From a bacterium (GTDB lineage Bacteria > UBP7 > UBA6624): a stretch of 64,000 bases of DNA. Positions 36,482-46,758 of the stretch are shown piece after piece. Each line of letters opens with the position of its first letter. The stretch's first letter is position 1. The position numbers were made by a program, and so were the translations under genes. The stretch covers positions 124,001-188,000 of the forward strand of contig PBAU01000003.1 of the NCBI GenBank assembly GCA_002716355.1. Direction: 5' to 3'. A model generated the notes under the pieces. That model saw nothing but the letters and a program-made list of their open reading frames with translations, did no database searches and was not told where the DNA came from.

Positions 36482-38284
36482 GTGAAAACAATAATTAACA
36501 ATTTAATGGTTTCTGTAGGGACTGCTAACGGTTCTGGATCACAAAGTGCAAACCTGATAATACATAGAGCTTTATTTAAAATGGGGCTACCAGTTTCAGG
36601 AAAAAATTTGTTCCCATCAAATATAGCTGGATTGCCAACTTGGTTCTTGATAAGGGTGACGGAACAGGGTTACCCTGCTCCAGCTGATGACACCAATATA
36701 GCAATTCTTATGAACCCAGACACATGGGAAAAAGATTTAAGCAAATTGAAAAAAGGTTCAGTAGCTATATACAACAGTGATACCCGTATGCCGGTAGAAA
36801 GAGACGATTTAATTCTTTACGACATTCCTTGTTCAAAAATAGCTAGAGGCATTGATTCAAAGCTTGCCAAACTCATAACAAATACAGTTTATGTTGGAGC
36901 CTTATCTGAAATCATAGGGATAGAACAAGAAGCAATCGTTGAAGCTTTAAAGCATCAATTTAACAATAAACAAAAAGCAATTGAATTAAATCTAAAAGCA
37001 ATTGACGAAGGTAGAAACTACATAAAAGAAAATCATAAAAAGAATCAACCCTGGAAGGTTGAGAGAAGAGATTTAACGCAAGGGAAAATGATAGTTGATG
37101 GAAATCAGGCTGGAGCTTTAGGCTCTCTTTTTGGAGGTGTCACTTTTCTTGCATGGTACCCCATTACACCCTCAAGCTCTTTAGCAGAAAGCTTAATTGG
37201 ATACCTGAAACAACACAGAGAGTATGTTGATGGTTCAAAAACTTATGCAGTGGTTCAGGCAGAAGATGAGCTAGCAGCAGCTGGAATGGTTTTTGGTGCA
37301 GGTTGGGCTGGATCCAGATCGATGACTACAACAAGTGGAGCAGGAATATCGCTAATGACGGAATTTATTGGTTTGGGCTATTACGCAGAGGTTCCAGGTG
37401 TTTTTTGGAATATTCAAAGAGTAGGACCATCCACAGGCCTCCCAACAAGAACACAACAATCAGATATAAATTTTTGCTATAAGCTTGGTCATGGCGACTC
37501 AACACACCCCGTATTGCTGCCAGCAACCCCCAAGGAATGTTTTGAGTTTGGATGGAGATCTTTTGATATTGCAGAAAGATTCCAAACTCCAACCTTTGTA
37601 CTTTCTGATTTAGATCTAGGAATGAACCCTTGGATTAGTGATGATTTCGAATACCCCAACAAACCTTTCGACAGAGGAAAAGTATTGAAAGAAGAAGATT
37701 TAAACAAGGTTGAATCTTGGGGGAGGTACAGGGACGTTGATGGAGACGGCATACCTTATCGAACACTTCCAGGAAACCCACATCCAGACTCTTCTTATTT
37801 CACCAGAGGCAGCGGACATGACGAAGATGCAACATATTCAGAAGACCCTGAAGTTTATGAGCGAAACATGAAAAGGCTAGCTAAAAAACACGAAGGCCTT
37901 AGGGCTAAAATGCCTCAGCCAAAAATAGAGCATTCATCAGGCAAGTCAAAAATAGGTTTAATATCCTATGGAACCGTTCATACAGCCATAGAAGAGACAA
38001 TAGACATTCTGAAAGAAAAAAACGTAGAAATTAATTACCTTAGGATTAGGGCCCTGCCCTTATCTCCAAAAGTTAATGAATTTATAGATTCACATGAAGA
38101 AATTTTCATCATAGAGCAAAACAGAGACGCTCAGATGTTCAACTTGATAAAAGAAGAGTTGGACTCATCAAATATTAAAAAAATCAAATCATGCGCTTAT
38201 TCAGACGGAATGCCAATGGCGGCATCAAAAATATCAGCTAATATAACTGAAAAAACACAAATCAAAATAAACAAAAAATCATGA
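36482..38284 (+). CDS. korA: 2-oxoacid:ferredoxin oxidoreductase, fused gamma-alpha subunit (KorA-like)
   Basis: The 600-residue protein has a gamma-type domain first (residues ~1-190; GTANGSGSQSANLIIHRALFKMGLPVSGKNLFPSNIAGLPTW). The pyruvate-flavodoxin alpha domain follows at ~205-600 (GNQAGALGSLFGGVTFLAWYPITPSSSLAE, AEDELAAAGMVFGAGWAGSRSMTTTSGAGISLMTE). The partner korB overlaps by 4 bp. 2-Oxoglutarate is the likely substrate, given icd and sucCD close by and no OGDH here; other 2-oxoacids are possible. The start is GTG with no clear Shine-Dalgarno and a TATAGAAT-N12 upstream. Confidence 0.9.
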   Translation: MKTIINNLMVSVGTANGSGSQSANLIIHRALFKMGLPVSGKNLFPSNIAGLPTWFLIRVTEQGYPAPADDTNIAILMNPDTWEKDLSKLKKGSVAIYNSDTRMPVERDDLILYDIPCSKIARGIDSKLAKLITNTVYVGALSEIIGIEQEAIVEALKHQFNNKQKAIELNLKAIDEGRNYIKENHKKNQPWKVERRDLTQGKMIVDGNQAGALGSLFGGVTFLAWYPITPSSSLAESLIGYLKQHREYVDGSKTYAVVQAEDELAAAGMVFGAGWAGSRSMTTTSGAGISLMTEFIGLGYYAEVPGVFWNIQRVGPSTGLPTRTQQSDINFCYKLGHGDSTHPVLLPATPKECFEFGWRSFDIAERFQTPTFVLSDLDLGMNPWISDDFEYPNKPFDRGKVLKEEDLNKVESWGRYRDVDGDGIPYRTLPGNPHPDSSYFTRGSGHDEDATYSEDPEVYERNMKRLAKKHEGLRAKMPQPKIEHSSGKSKIGLISYGTVHTAIEETIDILKEKNVEINYLRIRALPLSPKVNEFIDSHEEIFIIEQNRDAQMFNLIKEELDSSNIKKIKSCAYSDGMPMAASKISANITEKTQIKINKKS

Positions 38285-39303
38285 GCAAAGAAAACATACT
38301 TGGATTACCAATACAAGAGTACAAGGGTGGAAAGTCAACCTTATGTGCTGGATGTGGACACGATTCAATAACTGACAAAATCATCAAGGCATGTTTCAAC
38401 AATGGAATAAAACCCCATATGGTAGCAAAAATGTCTGGAATAGGCTGCAGCTCTAAAACTCCTGCGTATTTTTTATCCAAATCACATGGCTTCAATACGG
38501 TTCATGGAAGAATGCCTTCAGTGTCTACTGGTGCCGCTTTAGCAAATAGACAACTTACCGTTTTGGGTGTGTCTGGTGATGGCGATACAGCCAGTATAGG
38601 AATAGGTCAATTTGTGCATTGCGTAAGAAGGAATGCCCCTATGGTTTATATTGTTGAAAATAATGGTGTATACGGCTTAACAAAAGGTCAATTTTCAGCA
38701 ACAGCAGATGAAGGGTCTAAATCAAAAAGAGGGGTTCCGAATGAGATCCCGCCCATTGACTTAACCAGTTTAGCAATCCAATTGGGATGTGGCTTTGTTG
38801 GAAAAAGCTTTTCAGGGGCACCAAAACAACTGACCCCATTAATACAAGCAGCATTGAGTTACCAAGGGACAGCGGTAATAGATGTAATATCACCCTGTGT
38901 AACTTTCAACAACCACGAAGGCAGCACAAGAAGCTACAACTATGTTAAAGATCATGACATAGAGCTTCAAACTTTAGACTACATTCCCAGTTTTACACCT
39001 ATTGATGAAATTGACATACCACAAGGCGAATCAACAGATGTTGAAATGCATGATGGTTCGACAATAAGGCTTACGGGGACAAAAGAAGATTACGATGTTC
39101 ATGATAGAAATGCAGCTATCGCCGCAATTAATGAATCAATGGCTAAAGGCGAACATCTAACAGGCCTTCTTTACCTTGATAATGCCAAAAAGAACATATA
39201 TCAAGAAATGAGACTCTGTGAAACTCCATTAGCATCCCTTCAAGAGGAAACAATAAGACCTACAGAAGAAACACTTTTAGAGATAATGAACTCTTACAAA
39301 TGA
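38281..39303 (+). CDS. korB: 2-oxoacid:ferredoxin oxidoreductase beta subunit (KorB-like)
   Basis: The 340-residue thiamine-diphosphate subunit has LCAGCGHDSI (a Fe-S/TPP start motif), MSGIGCSSK, the TPP-Mg motif GVSGDGDTASIGIGQFVHCVRRN and NNGVYGLTKGQFSAT, then CVTFNNHEG. With korA it would oxidise 2-oxoglutarate to succinyl-CoA and reduce ferredoxin; the reverse CO2-fixing direction is chemically possible. There is no separate ferredoxin or delta subunit in the operon. Confidence 0.92.
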   Translation: MSKENILGLPIQEYKGGKSTLCAGCGHDSITDKIIKACFNNGIKPHMVAKMSGIGCSSKTPAYFLSKSHGFNTVHGRMPSVSTGAALANRQLTVLGVSGDGDTASIGIGQFVHCVRRNAPMVYIVENNGVYGLTKGQFSATADEGSKSKRGVPNEIPPIDLTSLAIQLGCGFVGKSFSGAPKQLTPLIQAALSYQGTAVIDVISPCVTFNNHEGSTRSYNYVKDHDIELQTLDYIPSFTPIDEIDIPQGESTDVEMHDGSTIRLTGTKEDYDVHDRNAAIAAINESMAKGEHLTGLLYLDNAKKNIYQEMRLCETPLASLQEETIRPTEETLLEIMNSYK

Positions 39304-40262
39304 GTGTAACCCTCGCAACATTTTTTATTGTTTATTTAGTAAGTTCATTTTGCTTTAATGCCTCTGTCATGAAAAAGCATGGCGGAACCCTATTAAAGTG
39401 TGAATCAGGAATCTTAAGAACAAACCTAAGAATAATACTTTATTTGATTGGGTTAATCTTTGGGTCTTTTGTAGTTGTAAGCAGTTTAGACATTGTGCAA
39501 CAATCTATACCGGAATTTCCGTCAGTGGGCCCAATACTTGCAATGCTTGTATTAATATTCATATCAGAATTTTTCTTTAACTTCTTTGACAAAAAGGGAA
39601 CCTTGGGTCTGAGTATTTCAAAAAAAAGGCTGCTGGAAGGTGTCGAGGGTTTAAATTATGGTGCAGTGATATTCATCGCCTGCCTCCTCCCCTCACTTCT
39701 AACAGGCTCAATTGACCCCTTCACAAACATGCCTGGCAGACTAAACCCCAGCCTTCTTGGTGAAATGTTTGGAATTTTAATTATCGCAGCACTTTTTGAA
39801 GAAGTTCTTTTTAGGGGTTATATTTTTCGAACACTAACATACACCTGTCCAGCTTGGATACCCTTAACACTCTCTTCTTTCATCTTCTCTTACGTTCACT
39901 GGAATCAGGCTGTTCTCACAGGCGAAGGGGACACGCTTCAATGGCTATTCAGAATAAATGTTTTTTTAGCAGGTTGGATTATGGCAAAATTAATCATAAG
40001 AACAGGCAATCTTTGGTATGCATGGTGGTGGCATTTTTCATGGAATTTTATTCAAGGCCCAATACTAGGCATATCTGTATCCGGAACAGATATAGGAAAA
40101 GAATTTGGTGCAATATACAAAGAAGGCAATGACCTGATAACAGGAGGGTCGATTGGCATAGAGGCATCACTCCCAGCAACAATAATTCTTTATCTTGCAA
40201 TAATCAAAGAAAAAGAAATAACACAATTCTTTAAGATAAAAAAAATCCAGGCTAAGAAATAA
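39300..40262 (+). CDS. CPBP-family intramembrane metalloprotease
   Basis: The 320-residue protein has about seven to eight membrane segments. CPBP (CAAX/bacteriocin-processing) motifs are present: EEVLFRGYIFR (EExxxR), SSFIFSYVHWNQ (FxxxH) and WYAWWWHFSWNF. These are the glutamate and histidine zinc ligands of the Rce1-like family. The ATG overlaps korB by 4 bp, so it is co-expressed with the oxidoreductase, and the reason is unknown. Its 3' end overlaps the convergent sucD by 11 bp. Confidence 0.88.
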   Translation: MSVTLATFFIVYLVSSFCFNASVMKKHGGTLLKCESGILRTNLRIILYLIGLIFGSFVVVSSLDIVQQSIPEFPSVGPILAMLVLIFISEFFFNFFDKKGTLGLSISKKRLLEGVEGLNYGAVIFIACLLPSLLTGSIDPFTNMPGRLNPSLLGEMFGILIIAALFEEVLFRGYIFRTLTYTCPAWIPLTLSSFIFSYVHWNQAVLTGEGDTLQWLFRINVFLAGWIMAKLIIRTGNLWYAWWWHFSWNFIQGPILGISVSGTDIGKEFGAIYKEGNDLITGGSIGIEASLPATIILYLAIIKEKEITQFFKIKKIQAKK

Positions 40263-41127
40263 ACCCTTTTAAAATGTCTGGCATTTCTGATAATCTTTCA
40301 GGAACAGGAACCCCAACTGACTCTAAGGCTTCTACCTTGCTTTGTGGTGTCCCCTTGTTTCCTTCAACAATAGCACCTGCATGCCCCATAGCCTTTCCTG
40401 GAGGAGCTGTCCTTCCACCTATAAAGCCTACTATCTTGTTTGAAATTCTAGACAATGAAGGAATCATTTCAGCAGCTTCCTCTTCATCTGAACCACCTAT
40501 TTCACCTACCATGGCAACAGCAAGAGTGTCCTCATCATGATCAAAAGCCTTCAGGGTTTCTATAAATCTAGCCCCTATCACTCTGTCTCCACCTATTCCA
40601 ACAGCTGTTGAAATACCTAAACCTGCCCTGCTTATCAAATCAACAAGCTCGTAAGTCAATGTTCCTGATCTTGAAACGAGGCCAATATTGCCCTTTTTGA
40701 AAATACTGGAAGGCATGATACCCATTGAAGCTTGCCCTACAGAAAAAATGCCAGGACAATTTGGACCAACCATAATAACTCCTTCCCTTCTGACAAGTGC
40801 TCCAATTTTTATTTCATCATGCAAAGGTATGCCTTCAGTGATAACAACCAAAAACTTAACACCTGATTCAACAGCATCTTTTACAGCAGCCAAGCAAAAT
40901 CTTGCTGGCACGAAAATAACAGAAGCAGTAGCTCCAGTATCCTTGACTGCATTTGAGCAATTGTCAAAAACAGGCAAACCCAAATGCGATTCGCCTCCTT
41001 TTCCAGGAGTTACACCAGCAACAACATTGGTTCCGTACTTGATCATGTTGCTAGTATGAAAGGTGCCCTCTCTTCCTGTCATTCCTTGAACTATAACTTT
41101 TGTTTTATCATTTAACCAAACGCTCAT
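40252..41127 (-). CDS. sucD: Succinyl-CoA ligase (ADP-forming) alpha subunit
   Basis: The 291-residue protein shows VIVQGMTGREGTFHT and the CoA-binding Rossmann region GVTPGKGG. It also has PNCPGIF, GIVSRSGTLTYEL and the phosphohistidine in GHAGAIVEG, all SucD markers. With SucC it interconverts succinyl-CoA and succinate with substrate-level ATP or GTP formation. The start overlaps sucC by 4 bp. It is the last gene of tyrS-icd-sucC-sucD. Confidence 0.97.
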   Translation of the reverse strand: MSVWLNDKTKVIVQGMTGREGTFHTSNMIKYGTNVVAGVTPGKGGESHLGLPVFDNCSNAVKDTGATASVIFVPARFCLAAVKDAVESGVKFLVVITEGIPLHDEIKIGALVRREGVIMVGPNCPGIFSVGQASMGIMPSSIFKKGNIGLVSRSGTLTYELVDLISRAGLGISTAVGIGGDRVIGARFIETLKAFDHDEDTLAVAMVGEIGGSDEEEAAEMIPSLSRISNKIVGFIGGRTAPPGKAMGHAGAIVEGNKGTPQSKVEALESVGVPVPERLSEMPDILKGFIS

Positions 41128-42260
41128 GATTCATCCCTTAACCTAACGGCAAGCTCTGCAGCCTCATCCATAACATCCGTAACGCTTAAATCCGTTTCAT
41201 TTTTTAAAATTTCCAAACCTTCTTCCGCTCTAGTTCCAGTAAGCCTTATCACTATTGGAACCCTAGGAGAAGATTCATTTACAACATCAGCTATACCCCT
41301 AGCAACCTCGTCCCCTCTCGTAATTCCTCCAAAAACATTAATGAATATTGATTTAACTTTTGGATTTCCTTCAACTAGCTTTAAAGCGTTATTTACAACT
41401 TCTGCTTTTGCTCCCCCTCCTATATCCAAAAAATTAGCAGGCTCTCCGCCTGCATTCTTGACAGCATCCATGGTTGCCATAACCAAACCTGCTCCATTAC
41501 CAATAATACCTACATCTCCCTCCAAGTGAACATAAGAAAAGCCTTGTTTTTTTGCTATCTTTTCTCTAGAGCTATCATCCCCTGAATTCATTTCAAACAA
41601 TGATGATTGTCTAAATTCAGCAGTGTCATCAACACTCATCTTACAATCAAGAATCACAACCTCTTCATCTTCAGTCAAAACAAGAGGATTAACCTCCAAA
41701 AGGGTCAAATCTTTATCTACAACCATGCCATAAGAAGAAATAATTATTTTCACAACCTCATCAACGTAACTTTTGTTCAAGCCTGATTCAAGCAGTTTTT
41801 TCTCTAATTCAGAAATCTCTAATGCCTTTAATGGGTTGATTGGCATTTTGAGAACCTTTTCTGGTGAATCATGAGCAACCTGCTCTATGTCAACACCACC
41901 CTCTACAGAAAAGATAAGCGTCATTGATCGGTTCGCCCTATCAAAAGTTATACTCATGTACCATTCTTCTTTTATATCAACAGCTTTTGCAACAAGTATC
42001 TCTTCGACCTTGTGGCCCTTTATGTCCATTCCTAATATAGCACTTGAAATGCTTTCAGCCTCTTCTTTGTTGAATGCTAGCTTTACACCGCCAGCCTTAC
42101 CTCTTCCTCCTATAAGAACCTGTGCTTTGATAACCACTGGGAAGCCAACTTCAGAAGCGTAACTGATGGCATCATGCACATTTGAAGTCACAAGACCTAA
42201 AGCTACATTTTCAAATCTTTCAGATAAAACTTTTTTTCCTTGATATTCTTTAAAATCCAT
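41124..42260 (-). CDS. sucC: Succinyl-CoA ligase beta subunit
   Basis: The 378-residue ATP-grasp protein has VVIKAQVLIGGRGKAGGVKLAF near the N-terminus, LEVNPLVLTEDEEVVILDCK, NGAGLVMATMDAVKNAGGEPANFLDIGGGA and FVNIFGGITRCDxVA-like text (INVFGGITRGDEVARG). It overlaps icd by one base. Together with icd and KorAB it covers isocitrate to succinate. Confidence 0.97.
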   Translation of the reverse strand: MDFKEYQGKKVLSERFENVALGLVTSNVHDAISYASEVGFPVVIKAQVLIGGRGKAGGVKLAFNKEEAESISSAILGMDIKGHKVEEILVAKAVDIKEEWYMSITFDRANRSMTLIFSVEGGVDIEQVAHDSPEKVLKMPINPLKALEISELEKKLLESGLNKSYVDEVVKIIISSYGMVVDKDLTLLEVNPLVLTEDEEVVILDCKMSVDDTAEFRQSSLFEMNSGDDSSREKIAKKQGFSYVHLEGDVGIIGNGAGLVMATMDAVKNAGGEPANFLDIGGGAKAEVVNNALKLVEGNPKVKSIFINVFGGITRGDEVARGIADVVNESSPRVPIVIRLTGTRAEEGLEILKNETDLSVTDVMDEAAELAVRLRDES

Positions 42261-43468
42261 TACATCCTCTCAATAATAGAATCCCCAAAAGCAGAACAGC
42301 TAACTGGCTCAACCCCACCAATCAAACGAGCAAAATCATAAGTAACCTGCCTGTCAGCAATTGAATCTTCTATTCCTTTTATTATTAAATCAGCTGCCTC
42401 AGTCCAGCCAAGATGCCTTAGCATCAATTCGCCTGAAAGTATAACTGAACCTGGGTTAACCTTGTCCTGTCCTGCATACTTAGGTGCAGTTCCATGTGTT
42501 GCCTCAAAGATAGCATGACCGGATTGGTAATTAAGGTTACCTCCCGGAGCAATACCAATACCTCCAACCTGAGCAGCAAGCGCATCTGAAATGTAATCGC
42601 CATTAAGGTTAAGTGTCGCTATGACATCATATTCATCTGGCCTTGTTAGTATTTGCTGCAAAAATGCATCAGCAATAACATCCTTAACAACTTCTCCAGT
42701 TTCAAAAACCCTCCAAGGGCCTTCCTGTAAAACTTTTGCACCTCTAGAATCTGCAACTTCATATCCCCAATCTCTAAAAGCGCCTTCTGTGAATTTCATT
42801 ATGTTTCCTTTATGAACAAGCGTCAAATTCTTTCTATTGTTTTTAAACATAAAATCAAAAGCAGACCCAACAAGCCTAGAAGTGCCCTCTTTTGAAACTG
42901 GCTTAATCCCTATTCCGCAAGAGCCAGGGAATCTTATCTTCTTATACTTTTCAGGAAATTCATCAGACATCCAATTCAAAAACTTCTTTGTATCTTCAGA
43001 ATCAAAAGCATACTCAATACCTGCATAAATATCCTCAGTATTCTCTCTAAAGATTACCATATCAACTTTCTGAGGGTCTTTAACAGGGCTAGGAACACCC
43101 TTGAACCACCTAACAGGTCTTAAACAAACATAAAGATCCAAAATTTGCCTCAAAGCAACATTCAAACTCCTCATTCCTCCACCAACAGGAGTGGTCAAAG
43201 GTCCTTTTATGCCTACTAAATAATTCTTAAAAGCTTCTATGGTTGCATCAGGAAGCCAATCACCAGTCTCCCTGTAAGCTTTCTCTCCTGCCAAAACCTC
43301 AAGCCATTCAATTTTTCTACTTCCAGAATATGCCTTTTCGACAGATGCGTCAAAAACTCGTACGCTTGCCTGCCATATATCTGGACCTATTCCATCGCCC
43401 TCTATAAAAGGAATTGTTGGATTGTCCGGAACGCACAATTCCCCATCTTGCATAGTAATTTTTGTCAC
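42260..43468 (-). CDS. icd: NADP-type isocitrate dehydrogenase
   Basis: The 402-residue protein matches bacterial [18 protein letters not shown], the substrate/regulatory serine region [71 protein letters not shown], then [28 protein letters not shown]. It makes 2-oxoglutarate for KorAB. The predicted start is GTG at 43468, or an ATG five codons later. It overlaps tyrS by 4 bp. Confidence 0.96.
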   Translation of the reverse strand: MTKITMQDGELCVPDNPTIPFIEGDGIGPDIWQASVRVFDASVEKAYSGSRKIEWLEVLAGEKAYRETGDWLPDATIEAFKNYLVGIKGPLTTPVGGGMRSLNVALRQILDLYVCLRPVRWFKGVPSPVKDPQKVDMVIFRENTEDIYAGIEYAFDSEDTKKFLNWMSDEFPEKYKKIRFPGSCGIGIKPVSKEGTSRLVGSAFDFMFKNNRKNLTLVHKGNIMKFTEGAFRDWGYEVADSRGAKVLQEGPWRVFETGEVVKDVIADAFLQQILTRPDEYDVIATLNLNGDYISDALAAQVGGIGIAPGGNLNYQSGHAIFEATHGTAPKYAGQDKVNPGSVILSGELMLRHLGWTEAADLIIKGIEDSIADRQVTYDFARLIGGVEPVSCSAFGDSIIERM

Positions 43469-44640
43469 AATACCTCCAAGTCAAACCAAAACCTTTTTCC
43501 AGCCTTTACCGTACCTTTGAATTTTGGCTTAAATATAAATTGCCAATCGTTGATTGTATCTCCATCCACCTTTACACCACCTCCAGAAATAAGCCTTTTA
43601 ACCTCATTTTTGCTAGAAAAATTGCCAGTTTTGTGAATTACATCTAACAAATTAACATCACTGGAGTATGTGAAAGTTTTTCTATCATCGGGTATTGTCT
43701 TTTTTTGTATCGTATTTTCAAAATGTGATCTTGCAGACAGCGCAGATTCTTCACCTTTCAAAAAAGAGGTTATCTCGAAAGCAAGAATTTTTTTTGAATC
43801 CATTGGATGCATACTTAAAATCTCAGAAATCTTCAACTCTTCAATATCTGTCAGCAAATGAAAATAATCTTTCATTGGCGCATCAGGGAGGCTCATTAAT
43901 TTTCCATACATATCTTTTGCATTCTCTTCAAGGGATATGTGATTTTCATAAGATTTGCTCATTTTCTTTTTTCCATCAAGGCCCACAAGAAGAGGCATGG
44001 TGATGACTATCTCAGGATCTTGGCCGCTTTCCTTCATTGCTTGTCTTGTTGTCATGAAATTTGGTATTTGATCAGTTCCGCCCATTTCTACGTCTGGACA
44101 CATGACAACAGAATCATGAGCTTGAAATATTGGATAAAGAACCTCATGGACCCTAATGCTTTCGCCCCTGTTTAAACGACCTCTAAAATCATCTCTTTCA
44201 ATAATCCTGTTAAGGCTTCTCGCTTGGCATATTCCTAATATTTCTGCAGCAGATAGATTGCCTAACCAGTCATTATTGTTAAGAAAATCTGTTTTTCTAG
44301 AATCAAGAATCAATAAAGCCTGTTCCTTATAGCGTTTGGTATTTTTTTCAATTTCGACAGCACTTAAGACTGGCCTTGTCGTTTTCTTGCCACTTGGATC
44401 ACCAACCAACGCCGTAAAACCCCCTATAACTATTTGCACATTATGTCCATGATCCTGAAACCTTCTCAAAACTTTAAGAATCACCATATGCCCTAAATGA
44501 AGCTCCGGAGCTGTTGGGTCAACCCCTAGCTTAAGGTTCAATTTCTTCTTGCTTGAAATTCTTTTTTGAAGCTCATCCTTACTGACAACAGTGTCAGCGC
44601 ACCTTAATAAAAAATCTATGGAATTCAAATTATCCTTCAT
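43465..44640 (-). CDS. tyrS: Tyrosyl-tRNA synthetase
   Basis: This 391-residue class I synthetase has the HIGH box as HLGH (48-51), KMSKS as [11 protein letters not shown] and a C-terminal S4 RNA-binding domain ([18 protein letters not shown]). It charges tRNA-Tyr. It leads the tyrS-icd-sucC-sucD run, an unusual linkage of translation and TCA genes. No T-box leader fits in the 49-bp spacer upstream. Confidence 0.95.
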   Translation of the reverse strand: MKDNLNSIDFLLRCADTVVSKDELQKRISSKKKLNLKLGVDPTAPELHLGHMVILKVLRRFQDHGHNVQIVIGGFTALVGDPSGKKTTRPVLSAVEIEKNTKRYKEQALLILDSRKTDFLNNNDWLGNLSAAEILGICQARSLNRIIERDDFRGRLNRGESIRVHEVLYPIFQAHDSVVMCPDVEMGGTDQIPNFMTTRQAMKESGQDPEIVITMPLLVGLDGKKKMSKSYENHISLEENAKDMYGKLMSLPDAPMKDYFHLLTDIEELKISEILSMHPMDSKKILAFEITSFLKGEESALSARSHFENTIQKKTIPDDRKTFTYSSDVNLLDVIHKTGNFSSKNEVKRLISGGGVKVDGDTINDWQFIFKPKFKGTVKAGKRFWFDLEVL

Positions 44641-44689
44641 TTAAACACTCAATTATAGAAAGTAATAAATAAAATCTACTAAAAGAACC

Positions 44690-46747
44690 ATGAGAATCAG
44701 GATGTTATTAAAAATAATTAGAGCATTTTTGAGAACGCTTGTCTCAATTTCTTTAATTTTTATAGCCTATATTTCATTTTCAGTAAGAAAAGAAATGGGA
44801 GATATAAGGCAGAAACTTGCCGAAATTCCCACTTCTCCAATTTACCTAGACAGGTATGGAAGTCAGATATATTACCAAGATGGCTTTAAACGATTCAAAT
44901 TTAATGATTCAAAAACAGGAATCCCAGAACTGGACATTCAAAGAGAGGTTTCAAGCAGGATGCTAATGCTCACAGCAATTGCAGCAGAAGACAAAAGATT
45001 TTTTTCGCATGGCGGTGTTGACGGATCTGCAATCGCAAGAGCATTCTTAGCAAATCAAAAAAACAAACAGATCGTCGAAGGCGGATCAACTATAACTCAA
45101 CAGCTAGCAAGGACAGCTTTCAAAAATGTTGTTGGTGAAGACAAAACATACATAAGAAAATTACGTGAAGTTTTTGCGGCAATGCTAATAGAAAAAGAAA
45201 TGACAAAAGAAGAGATACTTGAAAACTGGTATACATGGATCAGTTTTGTTCCGTCAAACCCAGGATTGCTAAATGCTTCTGAATCTTTATTTTCAAAAAA
45301 ACCATGGGAGCTAAAAACACACGAGATGGCATTAGTTATCGGATTAGCTCAAAGTCCAACAAGATACGACCCCCTTACATACATCAACAATGCAAACAAA
45401 AGAAAAGAAAGCGTTCTGAAAAGAATGCTTGAATTAAATTTCATAAATGAAAAAGAATATCAAGAAAGCATAAATGCTGAAGTTAAACTAAAACCACTAG
45501 AAAAAACATTTTACGCAACAGGTTTCATCAACTCCTTAAAGGAGAACGCAGATCTTGACCTTTCCGACTACCCTTTAATCAATACGACATTAGACAAGAA
45601 GCTTCAAAATAACGCTTATGCTTCTATTTGCTTTTTCATGGAAAGGCTAAAGGGTCAAAAGATTGATAAAGAGCTTGGGGGAATAGAAGGTGTTTCTTTA
45701 ATCTCTATAGACCCAAAAACAGGAGCCATTAGAGCTTTTGTAACATCACAACACGAAATAAAAGCAAAAAAAGAAAATTATGAAATTGGAGACGAGCTGG
45801 GCTGCCTTGAGAATAAAGAACCAACCTCTAAAGGAAACTGGTATGATTTTTCAAAATCCTTCAGGAGTCCTGGTTCAGCAATTAAGCCTTTCATCTTTAC
45901 GGTTGCATTAGAGAACGGAATGGATTTGAATCAAGAAATAGCAGATAGAGAAACTTTATTCTGGAACGAAGACGACTCAAGTGTATATGCTCCTCAAAAT
46001 CACGATGGCGAATATCTGAAAATATCAAATTGGGTTAATGCTTTTGCAAACTCTTCAAATGTTCCCTTTGTTTCACTCTTAGACACAATAGGGAGTGAAG
46101 AGATATCCGAATATTGGCAAAAAATGAACTTTGAGAAACCCTGGGAGGATTACCTTTCAGCAGCTCTTGGGTCAATAGAAATGAATCTTCTTGAAGTAAC
46201 TGCGCTCTTTTCCACAATTGCCTCATATGGGGAAAAAAGAAATTTTAAGTTTTTTGAATCTGGCGCTACTCAAAATGGTGAAATAATTTTTAAAAAAAAC
46301 AACAGCTCTAAAAAAATATTCGAAGCACAAACAGCGAAAAAAACTATTTATATACTTGGGGAAGCAATACAGCATGAAAAAAGCACTGCATCTGCATCAA
46401 TAATGTGCAACGGACTAGAGAGAGAAATTCCAAAACTAGCTGGAGAGTGCATTCAAGAATGGTTTCCCTCTACAAGCAAAACAATTGGGCCAAAAAAACA
46501 TGTCATATTTGGAAAAAGTGGCACAAGCCAAAACAATAGAGATGGCTGGTATATTGGATGTATCCCTGATTTATGCACTGGAATATGGATTGGATCAAGG
46601 CAAGGTGGTGGAAAATTAAGTGGAGGCAATTACCCAGCGCTAATGTTTAATATGTTCATGAGACTTTCCGCACCTACCCTTTCATGGAATACATTTGAGT
46701 CGCCAAATAATTTTGAATTTGAACCAAAAAACATCTTTAGTAATTAA
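44690..46747 (+). CDS. Class A penicillin-binding protein (peptidoglycan glycosyltransferase/transpeptidase)
   Basis: The 685-residue protein has one N-terminal membrane anchor (ISLIFIAYISFSV). A GT51 domain follows (catalytic E100 in AAEDKRFFSHGGVDGSAIARAF; GGSTITQQLART; REVFAAMLIEKEMTKEEILENWY). The transpeptidase domain has S396-x-x-K399 (SPGSAIKPF), SSN and KSGTSQNNRDGWYIG (KTG-type box). It polymerises and crosslinks peptidoglycan in the periplasm. It is slightly shorter than typical PBP1 proteins. Confidence 0.93.
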   Translation: MRIRMLLKIIRAFLRTLVSISLIFIAYISFSVRKEMGDIRQKLAEIPTSPIYLDRYGSQIYYQDGFKRFKFNDSKTGIPELDIQREVSSRMLMLTAIAAEDKRFFSHGGVDGSAIARAFLANQKNKQIVEGGSTITQQLARTAFKNVVGEDKTYIRKLREVFAAMLIEKEMTKEEILENWYTWISFVPSNPGLLNASESLFSKKPWELKTHEMALVIGLAQSPTRYDPLTYINNANKRKESVLKRMLELNFINEKEYQESINAEVKLKPLEKTFYATGFINSLKENADLDLSDYPLINTTLDKKLQNNAYASICFFMERLKGQKIDKELGGIEGVSLISIDPKTGAIRAFVTSQHEIKAKKENYEIGDELGCLENKEPTSKGNWYDFSKSFRSPGSAIKPFIFTVALENGMDLNQEIADRETLFWNEDDSSVYAPQNHDGEYLKISNWVNAFANSSNVPFVSLLDTIGSEEISEYWQKMNFEKPWEDYLSAALGSIEMNLLEVTALFSTIASYGEKRNFKFFESGATQNGEIIFKKNNSSKKIFEAQTAKKTIYILGEAIQHEKSTASASIMCNGLEREIPKLAGECIQEWFPSTSKTIGPKKHVIFGKSGTSQNNRDGWYIGCIPDLCTGIWIGSRQGGGKLSGGNYPALMFNMFMRLSAPTLSWNTFESPNNFEFEPKNIFSN

Positions 46748-46758
46748 ACTATACTTTA

